From positions 1 to 63,147 of the forward strand of contig JAZROP010000004.1 in the NCBI GenBank assembly GCA_045648785.1: a stretch of DNA of 63,147 nucleotides, given 5' to 3'. A program made the position numbers and the translations under genes. Below the pieces are notes generated by a model that was not told the DNA's origin, did not search any database, and saw only the letters and a program-made list of their open reading frames with translations. This document shows, one piece after another, positions 30,298-39,616 of this stretch. The DNA is from RGIG7450 sp045648785. GTDB lineage: Bacteria; Bacillota; Clostridia; RUG12999. How positions within the stretch are numbered: position 1 is the first letter of the stretch; each line of letters begins with the position of its first letter.

Positions 30298-31530
30298 ATG
30301 AATATTTTTATAGAAAAAGTCAAAAATGTAAAAGAAAAACTGAATAATTACATAAATACAATTACCGACTTTGCAGGACAGCATAAACAGATGGTAAAGG
30401 TATCGGGCATGGCGGTTGGAATTATAATGTGCTCGCTTATGCTTGCAACAATCTTTACTAGCGGATATGAAGTATATATGGGTGGCGAAAAAATTGCCGT
30501 TGTAAAAGAAAAAGCAGATTTTGAGCAGGGATTAGATAAGGCAAATGCAAAAATAACTGCCCTGGCAGGTAAAGGCTTCGGAATAAAAAAGCTGCCAAAG
30601 TATGTTTTTACCATTGCAAAAAAATCGTCAGTTTCAGATGCAGACGGAATTGTAGATGCTATTATGTTGCAGTCTGAGCTGATAAATAAGGTTTATGTTA
30701 TTAAGGTTGACGGGGCTGATATAGCAACTGCCGAAACAGAAGGAATAGCTCAGAATTATATCGAGACAGCAGCAAATTTCTATGTCGGCGAGAACAGACA
30801 AATTTTGAATGAGATTAAAATAGAAAGAAGATATGAACTGATAAGCCGTCTCACAAATGAAGAACTTGCAGTAAAATTACTTAGAAATGTTTTAAATGTT
30901 CAGACAGAAAAAACATCCGTTTATCAGGCTGAGCTTATGTATGGAACAACAACCAATCATTCAGAGGAAATGTATGTGAATGAGGAAAAAATCCTTTCAA
31001 GTGGGCAGTTTGGTGTTATGAAAGTAACAGCCAAAGTAACAGAAGTTAACGGAACCGTAAGTAATGCGGAGATTATGTCCTCGGAGATTATAAGTGAGCC
31101 GGTCAATGAAATTGTAATGGTTGGAACAGCTACACCGCCATCGGTTGGAACGGGTGAATTTATTCAACCATATTTTGGGACAATTACCTCTCGTTTTGGC
31201 TCAAGATGGGGAAGAACACATACAGGCACTGATATTTGCGGCGATGTCGGTGACCCGATAAAAGCTGCCGATAACGGAATTGTTATAACTGCTGAATATC
31301 AAACTAATGGATATGGAAATATAATTATAATTGACCATCAGAATGGTACACACACATGGTATGCACACCTTGATTCTATCGGAGTTAAAGAGGGAGAGAC
31401 TGTAGAAAAAGGTTATGTTATCGGCACGCTCGGCAACACCGGATATTCCACAGGTCCTCACCTTCACTTTGAGGTCCGCGAAAACGGGACTCCCGTAAAT
31501 CCAAGTAAATACCTTAAAAATATGCAATAA
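30298..31530 (+). CDS. Membrane-anchored M23 (LytM-type) peptidase
   Basis: 410 residues from ATG 30298, behind GAGGAG. One membrane helix near residues 35-55 (MAVGIIMCSLMLATIFTSGY) places the rest outside the cell. Residues 60-270 are an unassigned region of probable LysM/POTRA-like pairs and a G5-like beta part (MKVTAKVTEVNGTVSNAEIM). Residues 295-405 are the M23 zinc endopeptidase: HTGTDICGDVGDPIKAADNG (His and Asp ligands), YAHLDSIGV and GPHLHFEVR with the HxH motif; all metal ligands are present. Such proteins cleave peptidoglycan cross-bridges; the sporulation protein SpoIIQ-type role is an alternative, there with the motif often degenerate. Monocistronic. Confidence 0.92.
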   Translation: MNIFIEKVKNVKEKLNNYINTITDFAGQHKQMVKVSGMAVGIIMCSLMLATIFTSGYEVYMGGEKIAVVKEKADFEQGLDKANAKITALAGKGFGIKKLPKYVFTIAKKSSVSDADGIVDAIMLQSELINKVYVIKVDGADIATAETEGIAQNYIETAANFYVGENRQILNEIKIERRYELISRLTNEELAVKLLRNVLNVQTEKTSVYQAELMYGTTTNHSEEMYVNEEKILSSGQFGVMKVTAKVTEVNGTVSNAEIMSSEIISEPVNEIVMVGTATPPSVGTGEFIQPYFGTITSRFGSRWGRTHTGTDICGDVGDPIKAADNGIVITAEYQTNGYGNIIIIDHQNGTHTWYAHLDSIGVKEGETVEKGYVIGTLGNTGYSTGPHLHFEVRENGTPVNPSKYLKNMQ

Positions 31531-31558
31531 AAAATGACAGGCTTTGCCTGTCATTTTT
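31530..31558. terminator. Bidirectional terminator between M23 peptidase and ribU
   Basis: AAATGACAGGC / GCCTGTCATTT with TT loop and T-tracts on both strands; its left arm includes bases just after the M23 stop and its right arm includes the ribU stop at 31551-31553. Confidence 0.85.
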
Positions 31559-32147
31559 GTATTTTAAGTATTGGGCTAAGTCGTTTATATAAAACCATAG
31601 TAACAAGTGTTACAAGAGCAGCTTTTATCAAATTAAAAGGTGCGACACATAAAAGCACAAATTCAAAAACTGTGTCTATTGCAGGCCATATTGATGCTGC
31701 CATTGCAATAATCTGTTCCATAGGGATTATAATTTGGCTGTAAAGTGGAAGCATAACAAAAGCGTTTATAAAACAACCGAGGACAACCATGGTCAGTCCA
31801 CCGGCAATAAGTCCAAACAGGGCACTTTTTCTTGTTTTATTTCGTATGTAAATTATTGCTGCTGGCAGAACAAATACAATACCTAAAACAAAGTTGGAAA
31901 GTTCACCAACACCACCTGTAATACTACCATTAAACATAAAATTAAGTAAAATTTTTACTGCTTCTATTGCAATTCCTGCCATAGGTCCCATCGAAAATGC
32001 ACCGATGAGTACGGGGACTTCGCTGAAATCAAGCTCATAAAAGCTTGGCGCAATAAAAGGAATAGGAAATTCAATCAGCATAAGTACTGTTGCAACTGCG
32101 GATAGCATACCAACTTTAACAATCCATTCAATTTTTTTATTTTTCAT
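31551..32147 (-). CDS. ribU: Riboflavin ECF transporter S component
   Basis: 198 residues from ATG 32147 (MKNKKIEWIV) behind TGGAGG. Six membrane helices; the opening ATVLMLIEFPIPFIAPSFYE, DFSEVPVLIGAFSMGPMAG and LNFMFNGSITGGVGELSNF are RibU signatures that contact riboflavin. An FMN riboswitch and terminator lie directly upstream, which fixes the substrate as riboflavin/FMN. It would work with the shared EcfA1-EcfA2-EcfT energy module encoded a few genes upstream on the same strand (33101-35585). Confidence 0.95.
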   Translation of the reverse strand: MKNKKIEWIVKVGMLSAVATVLMLIEFPIPFIAPSFYELDFSEVPVLIGAFSMGPMAGIAIEAVKILLNFMFNGSITGGVGELSNFVLGIVFVLPAAIIYIRNKTRKSALFGLIAGGLTMVVLGCFINAFVMLPLYSQIIIPMEQIIAMAASIWPAIDTVFEFVLLCVAPFNLIKAALVTLVTMVLYKRLSPILKIQK

Positions 32148-32157
32148 TTTTACCTCC

Positions 32158-32188
32158 AAAAAAACCTGCATATCTTCAGATATACAGG
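32158..32188 (-). terminator. Riboswitch-controlled terminator of ribU
   Basis: On the - strand CCTGTATATC / GATATGCAGG around TGAA, then TTTTTTT running straight into GGAGG. It is the expression platform of the FMN aptamer. Confidence 0.88.
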
Positions 32189-32196
32189 CGCATAAA

Positions 32197-32318
32197 GGCA
32201 TCTGTCTTCTCACATCCAGACTTTACTGTCGGTTTTGGAATTTCACCAAATCGGCTGCCCGAAGGCAGTTCGCGGACTTTACCGCCGGTAGGGAATTGCA
32301 CCCCTCCCCGAAGATAGC
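32197..32318 (-). promoter_or_regulatory. FMN riboswitch (RFN element)
   Basis: On the - strand the conserved order is present: ATCTTCGGGG, AGGGGTGCAATTCCCTACCG, GCGGTAAAGTCCGCGA, GGGCAGCCGATTTGGTGAAA, AAACCGACAGTAAAGTCTGG and GAGAAGACAGAT. FMN binding would favour the terminator at 32158-32188. Confidence 0.96.
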
Positions 32319-32338
32319 TTAATTTATTCTTTTTTATT

Positions 32339-32367
32339 ATTATATGTCGAATATATGTTTTTGTCAA
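32339..32367 (-). promoter_or_regulatory. Promoter of the FMN riboswitch-ribU transcript
   Basis: On the - strand TTGACA, 17-bp spacer, TATAAT. It overlaps the last codon of truA, so ribU is transcribed apart from the upstream operon. Confidence 0.88.
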
Positions 32368-33098
32368 TAGAAAATTTCTTTAAGACAAAGTCCTTGTGGT
32401 GGAGCTGTAATCCCGGCAAGAGTACGGTCGCCACTAGTTATTATGCCGGAAATGTCGTCGGGATTAATTTTCCCGGTGCCGGCATAAACAAGTGTGCCAG
32501 CGATAATTCTTACCATGTTATACAAAAAACCATCAGCGTTTATTTCAATAAAAATACGGTCACCATCTTCCGTTATATTTAGAAAATTTACTGTTTTAAC
32601 AGTGGTTTTTTGCTGTCCACCCGTTGCCATGAAAGCAGTGAAGTCGTGTGTGCCTACTATTGCAGAAACCGCCTTGCGCATTTTGTCCCTGTCTATTTTT
32701 ATAGGATAATGCCATGCGAAACGGCATAGAACGGGATTTTTGTGAGGAGCATTATATATTGTGTAAGTATAAGTTTTGGATTTTGCACTGTATCTTGCAT
32801 GAAAATCCATATCAACTTCGCAGGAGGCGATGCATGAAACATCGTCAGGCATATAACTGTTTAAGGCGAAACAAAATTTATCTGCAGGAACGGTGCTTTC
32901 TGTTTTGAAATTGCATATATATTTTATAGCATGAACACCTGCATCTGTGCGACTGCAGCCGGTGATGGAAACACTTTCGCCAGTAACCTTTTTTATAGCT
33001 GTTTCAACTACCTGCTGAATTGTTATCCCGTTTTCCTGCCTTTGAAAACCGTGATAATCTGTTCCGTCGTAGCAGAGAGTGAGCATAATGTTGCGCAT
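32364..33098 (-). CDS. truA: tRNA pseudouridine synthase A
   Basis: 244 residues from ATG 33098 (MRNIMLTLCYDGTDYHGFQR), six bases after GGGGAAG; two upstream in-frame starts sit on or before that site. TruA converts uridines 38-40 of the anticodon stem to pseudouridine. The catalytic Asp lies in GCSRTDAGVHA near residue 50; FHARYSAKSKTYTYTIYN and GFLYNMVRIIAGTL are the other family blocks. It begins within a few bases of the ecfT stop. The gene order ecfA1-ecfA2-ecfT-truA is classical in Firmicutes. Confidence 0.97.
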   Translation of the reverse strand: MRNIMLTLCYDGTDYHGFQRQENGITIQQVVETAIKKVTGESVSITGCSRTDAGVHAIKYICNFKTESTVPADKFCFALNSYMPDDVSCIASCEVDMDFHARYSAKSKTYTYTIYNAPHKNPVLCRFAWHYPIKIDRDKMRKAVSAIVGTHDFTAFMATGGQQKTTVKTVNFLNITEDGDRIFIEINADGFLYNMVRIIAGTLVYAGTGKINPDDISGIITSGDRTLAGITAPPQGLCLKEIFY

Positions 33099-33100
33099 GG

Positions 33101-33895
33101 TCATCTTCCCCAAATCATTGTAGCGGCAAACAATGCCGCAAATAAGAATATGGATGTAAAGTCAATCAGAGTCATTTTAAGTGATTTAAGCTTGGTTCGG
33201 TTTTTGCCGCCGTGGTAACACCGACATTCCATTGCAACCGCTAAATCGTCCGCACGCCTGAATGCACTTATAAAAAGCGGAACCAGGATGGGTATGAGAG
33301 CTTTTGCCCGCCTTATAAGATTACCGCTTTCAAAATCGGACCCTCTGGCGGATTGTGCCTTTATTATCTTGTCTGTTTCGTCTATAATGGTTGGAATAAA
33401 GCGAAGTGCAATTGACATCATCATTGCAATTTCGTGTGATGGCACCCCAATTTTTGAAAGTGGAGAAAGCAGGCTTTCAATACCGTCAGTCAATACGATC
33501 GGAGATGTGGTGTAGGTTAAAAGGGAAGTGCCTGCCACGAGCAGAATAAGCCTTAACGCCATTTTAACCGTCAAAACAATGCCTTCTTTGGTAATTTTAA
33601 AAATCCAAAAGGAGAAAACTATCTCTCCGCTTGTCATAAAAAGATTGATTATCGCTGTGAAAACCACGAAAAACATAAGCGGTTTAAGACTTTTTAAAAT
33701 CATTTTTATGGGGATTTTAGCTATGATACATACTGCTGCCAGAAATAGGGCAGAAACTGCATATCCCAAAGCATTTTGCACCATAAAAAGCATAACAATG
33801 TAGGTAAATATTAAAATTATTTTAGTTCGCGGGTCAAGTCTGTGGACAACCGAGTTTCCAGGCAGATACTGCCCCAGCGTAATATCTTTTATCAT
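33101..33895 (-). CDS. ecfT: Energy-coupling factor transporter transmembrane protein EcfT
   Basis: 264 residues. EcfT is the scaffold that connects exchangeable S components with the EcfA1/EcfA2 ATPases. Five to six membrane helices; the two cytoplasmic coupling motifs are AQSARGSDF (near residue 180) and AMECRCYHGG (near 220), the latter with Cys in place of the common Ala-Arg-Gly. The start is ATG at 33895 (MIKDITLGQYLPGNS). It follows ecfA2 by three bases and overlaps the truA ribosome site. Confidence 0.96.
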   Translation of the reverse strand: MIKDITLGQYLPGNSVVHRLDPRTKIILIFTYIVMLFMVQNALGYAVSALFLAAVCIIAKIPIKMILKSLKPLMFFVVFTAIINLFMTSGEIVFSFWIFKITKEGIVLTVKMALRLILLVAGTSLLTYTTSPIVLTDGIESLLSPLSKIGVPSHEIAMMMSIALRFIPTIIDETDKIIKAQSARGSDFESGNLIRRAKALIPILVPLFISAFRRADDLAVAMECRCYHGGKNRTKLKSLKMTLIDFTSIFLFAALFAATMIWGR

Positions 33896-33898
33896 TTG

Positions 33899-34747
33899 TT
33901 ACCTCTTAAATAATTTCAAAATCTCTTGTTCAGCCTTTGAAACTGTATAAATGTTTTCCGGAATAGAAAGTCCGGATTCTTTAAGCCTATTTACTAGCTT
34001 TGTAATCTGCGGAACATCAAGACCATAGTTTTTAAGCTCATCACCAAGGCCGAATATTTCGTCAGGGGTTCCTTCGCGCGTAATGGAGCCTCCCTTAATT
34101 ATAAGTACGCGCTGAGCCATTTTTGCAATATCCTCCATGCTATGTGAAACAAGAAGAATACTCATATGCCCATTTTCGTGTAAATCCTTTATACGGCTTA
34201 AAATTTCATTTCTGCCCTTGGGGTCAAGCCCGGCAGCAGGTTCGTCGAGAATTAAAAGTTCAGGTTTCATTGCCAGAACACCGGCTATGGCAACGCGACG
34301 CTTTTGTCCGCCTGAAAGCTCAAGGGGTGATTTCTTTTCAAGTGATGCAGGAAGTCCGACAAGTTCCATTGCTTCCCGGGCACGCATATGAGCTTCTGCC
34401 TCACAAAGACCAAGATTTTTAGGCCCAAAAGAGATATCAGACAGGACGGTTTCGTCAAAAAGCTGATATTCAGGATATTGAAAAACCAACCCAATTTTAA
34501 ATCTAAGCTGACGAAGGCTTACATCCTTTGAATTAATATCCTTGCCGTCAACCAAAACTCTTCCAGAGGTGGGTTTTATAAGCCCGTTTAAATGCTGAAT
34601 CAGCGTGGACTTGCCGCTTCCGGTATGCCCTATCAGACCTACAAATTCGCCTGAATTTATTTCTATATTTATATTTGAGATTGCTTTTTTTTCGTATGGC
34701 GTACCCGCCATATAAATATATTCAAGATTTTCAGTTTTTACCTGCAT
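33899..34747 (-). CDS. ecfA2: Energy-coupling factor transporter ATPase EcfA2
   Basis: 282 residues. Walker A GHTGSGKST (near 41-49), Q-loop GLVFQYPEYQLFDETV, ABC signature LSGGQKRRVAIAG, Walker B LLILDEPAAGLDP and switch His in VSHSMED are all intact. The C-terminal dimerisation region follows. Together with EcfA1 it powers vitamin uptake by the ECF complex. The ATG overlaps the end of ecfA1 by 17 bases, with GGAGCAGG upstream. Confidence 0.96.
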   Translation of the reverse strand: MQVKTENLEYIYMAGTPYEKKAISNINIEINSGEFVGLIGHTGSGKSTLIQHLNGLIKPTSGRVLVDGKDINSKDVSLRQLRFKIGLVFQYPEYQLFDETVLSDISFGPKNLGLCEAEAHMRAREAMELVGLPASLEKKSPLELSGGQKRRVAIAGVLAMKPELLILDEPAAGLDPKGRNEILSRIKDLHENGHMSILLVSHSMEDIAKMAQRVLIIKGGSITREGTPDEIFGLGDELKNYGLDVPQITKLVNRLKESGLSIPENIYTVSKAEQEILKLFKR

Positions 34748-35585
34748 CTGTATCCTGCTCCCTGAGTGCTCTTATAATTTCGTCGGCGCAACTATTAACA
34801 TCAAGTAAATCATGTCGCAGATGAATACCTGCTCTGCGAAGTCTGAACATAAGGTCGGTAACCTGCGGGACATCAAGACCAACACTTTTTAAAAGCGCCA
34901 CATTTGCAAAAGTCATTTGAGGGGTGTCATCAACAATGATTTTACCTTTATCCATAACAACCACTCTGTCCGCCTGCGCCGCCTCTTCCATATAATGAGT
35001 AATGAGCACAATGGTTATATGCTGCTCTTTGTTTAAAAGCTTTATGGTTTCCATAACCTCTGCTCTGCCCCTGGGGTCAAGCATGGCGGTGGGTTCATCG
35101 AGGATAATATACTTTGGCATCATAGCAATGATTCCTGCTATCGAGATGCGCTGCTTTTGTCCGCCAGAAAGATTGTGAGGCTGGGCATCTTTGAATTTTG
35201 CCATATCTACGGTTTTAAGTGCAAAATCCACACGCTGCCTGATTTCCTCGGGCGGAACACCTAAGTTTTCAGGACCGAAAGCAACATCCTCTTCAACTAC
35301 TGTTGCCACAATCTGATTGTCCGGGTTTTGAAACACCATTCCAACCTTTCTGCGGATTTCCGCAAGCAGATTTTCGTCTGCGGTATCCATACCGTCGATG
35401 AAAACACTGCCTCCTGTGGGCAGAAGGATTGCATTAAGATGCTTTGCCAATGTGGATTTTCCGCTTCCGTTATGCCCTAAAACAGCAACAAACTGCCCCT
35501 GCGGAATTTCAAGCGAAACACCGTCAAGAGCAAGTTTTAAGCTTTCGGTATCATATTTATATTTTAAATCCTGTACTTCTATCAT
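34731..35585 (-). CDS. ecfA1: Energy-coupling factor transporter ATPase EcfA1
   Basis: 284 residues from ATG 35585 (MIEVQDLKYKYDTESLKLAL), ten bases after AAGGTGGG; an in-frame GTG at 35600 lies on that site. Walker A GHNGSGKST, Q-loop GMVFQNPDNQIVATVVEEDV (the EcfA1-type Q-loop), signature LSGGQKQRISIAG, Walker B YIILDEPTAMLDP and the His switch in LITHYMEE. It is the first Ecf gene after the methyltransferase, whose stop is two bases from this ATG. Confidence 0.96.
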   Translation of the reverse strand: MIEVQDLKYKYDTESLKLALDGVSLEIPQGQFVAVLGHNGSGKSTLAKHLNAILLPTGGSVFIDGMDTADENLLAEIRRKVGMVFQNPDNQIVATVVEEDVAFGPENLGVPPEEIRQRVDFALKTVDMAKFKDAQPHNLSGGQKQRISIAGIIAMMPKYIILDEPTAMLDPRGRAEVMETIKLLNKEQHITIVLITHYMEEAAQADRVVVMDKGKIIVDDTPQMTFANVALLKSVGLDVPQVTDLMFRLRRAGIHLRHDLLDVNSCADEIIRALREQDTDAGKN

Positions 35586-35587
35586 AA

Positions 35588-36457
35588 CTATTTTTCCCAC
35601 CTTCCGGTTGAGCCGCAGGGTAGAATAAGACCACTTGCGGTTACCGGTAGACCGATTTCCTGAACCTTAATATTTCCGCCAAAGGTTTTTCCTATTGTAA
35701 GACTTATCATATTTGAAACAACTATTGGAGACAGTCCTGTTGTGTATGAATTTATGACCATAGCAACAGGGTTGTCACTCAAAAGGCCGCTGCATTCGCT
35801 GAGTAGGTGGTAAAGTTCGTTTTCCAGTTTCCATACTTCGCCGTTTGGACCTCTTCCGTAAGAGGGGGGGTCCATTATGATAATGTCATATTTTCTTCCA
35901 CGACGCTTTTCGCGGGAAACAAATTTCATAACATCATCTACAATATATCTTATGTATTTATCTTCAAGCCCTGAGGTAGTGGCATTTTCCTTTGCCCATG
36001 TAACCATACCTTTGGAAGAATCAACATGAACAACCTCTGCGGCACCGGCTGCAGCTGCAGCAACAGTTGCACCGCCTGTATAGGCAAACAGATTAAGAAC
36101 TTTAATATCTTTTCTGCCACTTTTTTTAATACAGTCGGCAACATAATCCCAGTTGGTTGCCTGTTCGGGGAAAAGACCTGTATGCTTAAAGCCCATGGGC
36201 TTTATATTAAATTTAAGGTTGCCGTAGGATACCGTCCACTTATCAGGCATTTTATTTTTATATTTCCAGCCTCCGCCACCCTCGCTGCTTCTGTGATAGC
36301 GGGCATGGGCGTTTTCCCATAAATCGGGACGAAATCTGCCCTCCCAGATAACCTGAGGGTCTGGACGGGCGAGAAGAATATCTCCCCACCGTTCAAGCTT
36401 TTCGCCACTACCGGTATCAATAACCTCAAAATCTTTCCAATTATCTGAAATCCACAT
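35588..36457 (-). CDS. Class I SAM-dependent methyltransferase (RlmI/RlmK-like)
   Basis: 289 residues from ATG 36457 (MWISDNWKDFEVIDTG) behind GAGGAG. Rossmann motif I is VLNLFAYTGGATVAAAAAGA near 137-156, acidic motif II VVHVDSSKGMV, and the catalytic-type MDPPSYGRG near 213-221. The layout matches the YccW/RlmI group, which methylates cytosine in 23S rRNA, but the N-terminal PUA domain of RlmI is missing, so the substrate remains open. The opening EKLERWGDILLARPDPQVIW is typical of the Clostridial members annotated as class I methyltransferases. Translationally coupled to ecfA1. Confidence 0.85.
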   Translation of the reverse strand: MWISDNWKDFEVIDTGSGEKLERWGDILLARPDPQVIWEGRFRPDLWENAHARYHRSSEGGGGWKYKNKMPDKWTVSYGNLKFNIKPMGFKHTGLFPEQATNWDYVADCIKKSGRKDIKVLNLFAYTGGATVAAAAAGAAEVVHVDSSKGMVTWAKENATTSGLEDKYIRYIVDDVMKFVSREKRRGRKYDIIIMDPPSYGRGPNGEVWKLENELYHLLSECSGLLSDNPVAMVINSYTTGLSPIVVSNMISLTIGKTFGGNIKVQEIGLPVTASGLILPCGSTGRWEK

Positions 36458-36525
36458 AATACTCCTCAATAGAAAAAGGAGCATATTACAATTTAAAACT
36501 GCAATATAGCCCCTCTCCGATTTAC

Positions 36526-36966
36526 TTATTTTTTAAGTTTACGGCGCTTTTTTTCCGCCAGTATGCAGTACAAAATTCCTGCTGCTACATATATAACCGA
36601 AAGTACAGCTCCAATTTTCTGCCCCTTAAGGTAGTTGGTGATGGCTCTGCCGAGAGATTCGGAAAACTCATTTGGTATATATCTGATAACACACATCAAA
36701 AGTGTTACATAACCTCCAAAGACAAGTGAAATGAGTGCGCTTTTCTTTTTGAAAAAATATAAAATGGCACTTGCAAGTGCAACAACAGCAGCAATACTCA
36801 GTATAACCGGAACGGCAACATTCATTGTAGCATCAACAAATAAGGAATTAAAACTGTTGAATATAAGCAGTTGCGTTATAAGAAGCACCATTGCTTCCGC
36901 AACAACAATAAGCATTAAATTAGTATAATGGTCCTCTGAAGATACCAGATTTTTATTCTTGTTCAC
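36526..36966 (-). CDS. Four-helix membrane protein of unknown function
   Basis: 146 residues from GTG 36966 (MNKNKNLVSSEDHYTN), seven bases after AGGAG; a longer reading from ATG 37005 lacks a ribosome site. Four hydrophobic segments at about 18-38, 48-70, 78-97 and 115-135, with a Lys/Arg-rich C-terminus (EKKRRKLKK). No family recognised. It lies between lon and the methyltransferase, all leftward. Confidence 0.7.
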   Translation of the reverse strand: MNKNKNLVSSEDHYTNLMLIVVAEAMVLLITQLLIFNSFNSLFVDATMNVAVPVILSIAAVVALASAILYFFKKKSALISLVFGGYVTLLMCVIRYIPNEFSESLGRAITNYLKGQKIGAVLSVIYVAAGILYCILAEKKRRKLKK

Positions 36967-37045
36967 GGACACACTCCTCTCAAGATTGGTTTGGAAAATC
37001 TCCATTAAAAATATTATACCCCAAATTTTGGTTTAAGTCAACCTT

Positions 37046-39457
37046 TTATTTCATGTATTTGTTTATTCTCTCCTTTTCCGGAGAAATGTAGGGAATAGAA
37101 GAAGATTTTTTTTCGACTGTGGACTTGCCTGAGCCAATGCTGACGGGTTCGCTGAAAGCATATTTTATAACCTTGTCCATATTATCTGCACAAATAAAGC
37201 TTATATTCTCTTTCACAACCTGTGGTAGTTCGTCAATATCTTTTTTATTGCCCGAAGGAATAATTATAATTTTAACGCCATGACGCAATGCGGCAAGACT
37301 TTTCTCTTTAAGACCGCCTATTTCAAGCACTCTGCCACGAATGGTAATTTCGCCTGTCATGGCAATGTCTTCACGCAAGGGCTTATTTTTAAGAGCTGAA
37401 ATAAGGGCTGATGCCATGGTGATGCCGGCTGAGGGACCGTCTTTGGGAGTTGCTCCCTCAGGGACATGGATGTGAATATCTTTTGTTTTATAAAAGTCCC
37501 TGTCTATGCCAAGAACATCTACGCGGCTTCTGATATAGCTTATAGCAGCACCGGCAGACTCTTTCATAACATCACCAAGATTGCCGGTAAGCTTCACATC
37601 ACCTTTACCATCTGTTATATTAACTTCTATAGTAAGAGTTTCACCGCCCACGCTTGTCCATGCAAGGCCGGTAGCAGTGCCCACTTCCGGTTTTATTCCC
37701 TTTGCTTCGGCATAAATTGGCGCACCTAAATATTTTGACAGATTAGAAGGAGTAATTTTAACCGACTTTGCATTGCCGACAACCAATTCTCCTGCTGTTT
37801 TTCTGCACAGCTTTGCAATTTCTCTTTCGAGATTTCTAACACCTGATTCTCTTGTATAAAGGTCAATGATATTTTTAAGTGCAGCAGCGGAAACAGAAAG
37901 CTGTCTGCTTGTCAGACCATGTTTTTTAAGTTGTTTGGGCAGAAGATGTTTTTTTGCAATGTTAAACTTTTCTTCGTAATGGTAGCCCGAAAGACTTATA
38001 ACATCCATTCTGTCAAGAAGAGGTCTGTCAATCGTATCAAGATTGTTAGCTGTTGTAACGAACATTACCTTTGAAAGGTCAAAGGGAAGCTCAATATAAT
38101 GATCGCGGAAAGCATGATTCTGCTCGCTGTCTAAAACTTCTAGCATTGCTGCAGACGGGTTGCCGCGAGCATCTGAGCTCATTTTATCAATCTCGTCAAG
38201 CAAAATTACCGGATTATCACAGCCGGCACGCTGCATAGCCTCAATAATTCTGCCGGGCATAGAGCCAATATATGTTTTCCTGTGACCGCGTATGTCTGCT
38301 TCATCGCGCACACCGCCAAGAGAAACTCTGACATATTTTCTGCCGAGGCTTTGGGCAATAGATTTTACAATTGAGGTTTTGCCCGTTCCTGGAGGACCGT
38401 AAAGACACATAATTGAGCCTTGTGGTTTGCCGGTAAGTTTCATCACCGAAAGATATTCAAGTACGCGTTCTTTGACTTTTTCAAGACCATAATGGTCAGT
38501 GTCAAGAATTTTCTTTGCCTTTACAATATCAATTTTTGATTTTTCGGATTTACCCCAGGGAAGACTTAAAACCGTTTCTATATATGTCTGGATAACCCCG
38601 GTTTCGCCTGTCGCCGGCGGGAGCTTTTTAAGTCGGGACATTTCATGTTCAAGCTTAGAACGAACCTCATCGGGGAGGTCAAGCTCTTTCATTTTTTGAA
38701 CATATTCGGCAGTTTCTTCATTTTCACCGCAAAGCTCTTCAAGTTCTTCTTCAGTTGCTTTAATTTGTTCGCGGAGATAGTATTCCTGCTGGTGTTTCTC
38801 CATAGATTCCTTGACCTTGCGTTCAATCTTCTGACCGATTTTAGCAAGCTCTGTTTCTTCTGTCAGCATATAAATAAGCTGAAGGAGTCTGTCCTTTACA
38901 TCTGTTGCCTCTAAAATAGATTGTTTTCCACTTGAGGGAACAGCGAGGTTAAAAGCCATAACATCAGCACGCTGGCCATCATCATCTATGCCCGCCATAC
39001 CAAAAACTGTTTCGGGAGAAACTGCACCGGTAATGTTGATATATTCCATAAACAAATCACGGCAACGGGAGGACATGGCTTTAATTTCTATATCCGTTTT
39101 ATCGTAGAAACAGTCAAATTCCCGAACCTGAGCGACAAGATGTTTTCCTGACATTTCGGAAGAGAGCATTTCAGCACGGCTGATGCCTTCAACCAGAATA
39201 CGAATAGTTCCGCCTGGAAGCTCAACCTTTTGCTTTACCTTGGCTATGGTGCCGAAAGAATAGATGTCTTCTTCACTAAAATCATCATTAAAATTTTTCT
39301 GAGCCGCCAGAAAAATCATATTGTCTTTATCGGTTGCTGCTGCAAGTGAGTTTTTTGAAATCTCGCGGCCTACATCAAGGTGCACCACCATCATTGGGAA
39401 AACCACCATATCACGCAGGACCATGAGAGGATATGTTTTAATGTTTTCGCTAATCAT
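37046..39457 (-). CDS. lon: ATP-dependent protease Lon
   Basis: 803 residues, full length. Degrades misfolded and short-lived regulatory proteins as a hexamer in the cytosol. N-terminal substrate-binding domain (PLMVLRDMVVFPMMVVHLDV), a coiled-coil middle, the AAA+ module with Walker A GPPGTGKTSI near 353-362 and Walker B VILLDEIDKM near 418-427, and the C-terminal Ser-Lys protease with DGPSAGITMASAL (catalytic Ser near 675) and the Lys in LREDIAMTGEI ... GLKEKSLAALRHGV. GGAACAGGAAT lies upstream of the ATG. Divergent from the secreted YcdB-type gene. Confidence 0.98.
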   Translation of the reverse strand: MISENIKTYPLMVLRDMVVFPMMVVHLDVGREISKNSLAAATDKDNMIFLAAQKNFNDDFSEEDIYSFGTIAKVKQKVELPGGTIRILVEGISRAEMLSSEMSGKHLVAQVREFDCFYDKTDIEIKAMSSRCRDLFMEYINITGAVSPETVFGMAGIDDDGQRADVMAFNLAVPSSGKQSILEATDVKDRLLQLIYMLTEETELAKIGQKIERKVKESMEKHQQEYYLREQIKATEEELEELCGENEETAEYVQKMKELDLPDEVRSKLEHEMSRLKKLPPATGETGVIQTYIETVLSLPWGKSEKSKIDIVKAKKILDTDHYGLEKVKERVLEYLSVMKLTGKPQGSIMCLYGPPGTGKTSIVKSIAQSLGRKYVRVSLGGVRDEADIRGHRKTYIGSMPGRIIEAMQRAGCDNPVILLDEIDKMSSDARGNPSAAMLEVLDSEQNHAFRDHYIELPFDLSKVMFVTTANNLDTIDRPLLDRMDVISLSGYHYEEKFNIAKKHLLPKQLKKHGLTSRQLSVSAAALKNIIDLYTRESGVRNLEREIAKLCRKTAGELVVGNAKSVKITPSNLSKYLGAPIYAEAKGIKPEVGTATGLAWTSVGGETLTIEVNITDGKGDVKLTGNLGDVMKESAGAAISYIRSRVDVLGIDRDFYKTKDIHIHVPEGATPKDGPSAGITMASALISALKNKPLREDIAMTGEITIRGRVLEIGGLKEKSLAALRHGVKIIIIPSGNKKDIDELPQVVKENISFICADNMDKVIKYAFSEPVSIGSGKSTVEKKSSSIPYISPEKERINKYMK

Positions 39458-39568
39458 AATTATTATTCCTGTTCCTTAAAAATCTAACATAATAGATATT
39501 ATACACTAAAATAACACATTTTGCAATATTATATTTTTGGTATTTGTAATATAATCTTAACCGAAAGG

Positions 39569-39588
39569 TTATTGTGATGTCACAATAA
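39569..39588. promoter_or_regulatory. 20-bp palindrome in the promoter region of the YcdB-type gene
   Basis: TTATTGTGA-TG-TCACAATAA, perfect inverted repeat, just upstream of a TATGAT/TAAAAT-like -10 region and 29 bases before the ATG at 39617. Probably a repressor or activator site; it lies between the divergent lon and YcdB-type genes. It does not match the CtsR or CIRCE heat-shock consensus. Confidence 0.6.
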
Positions 39589-39616
39589 TATGATAAAATA
39601 TATTTGGTGAGAAAGA

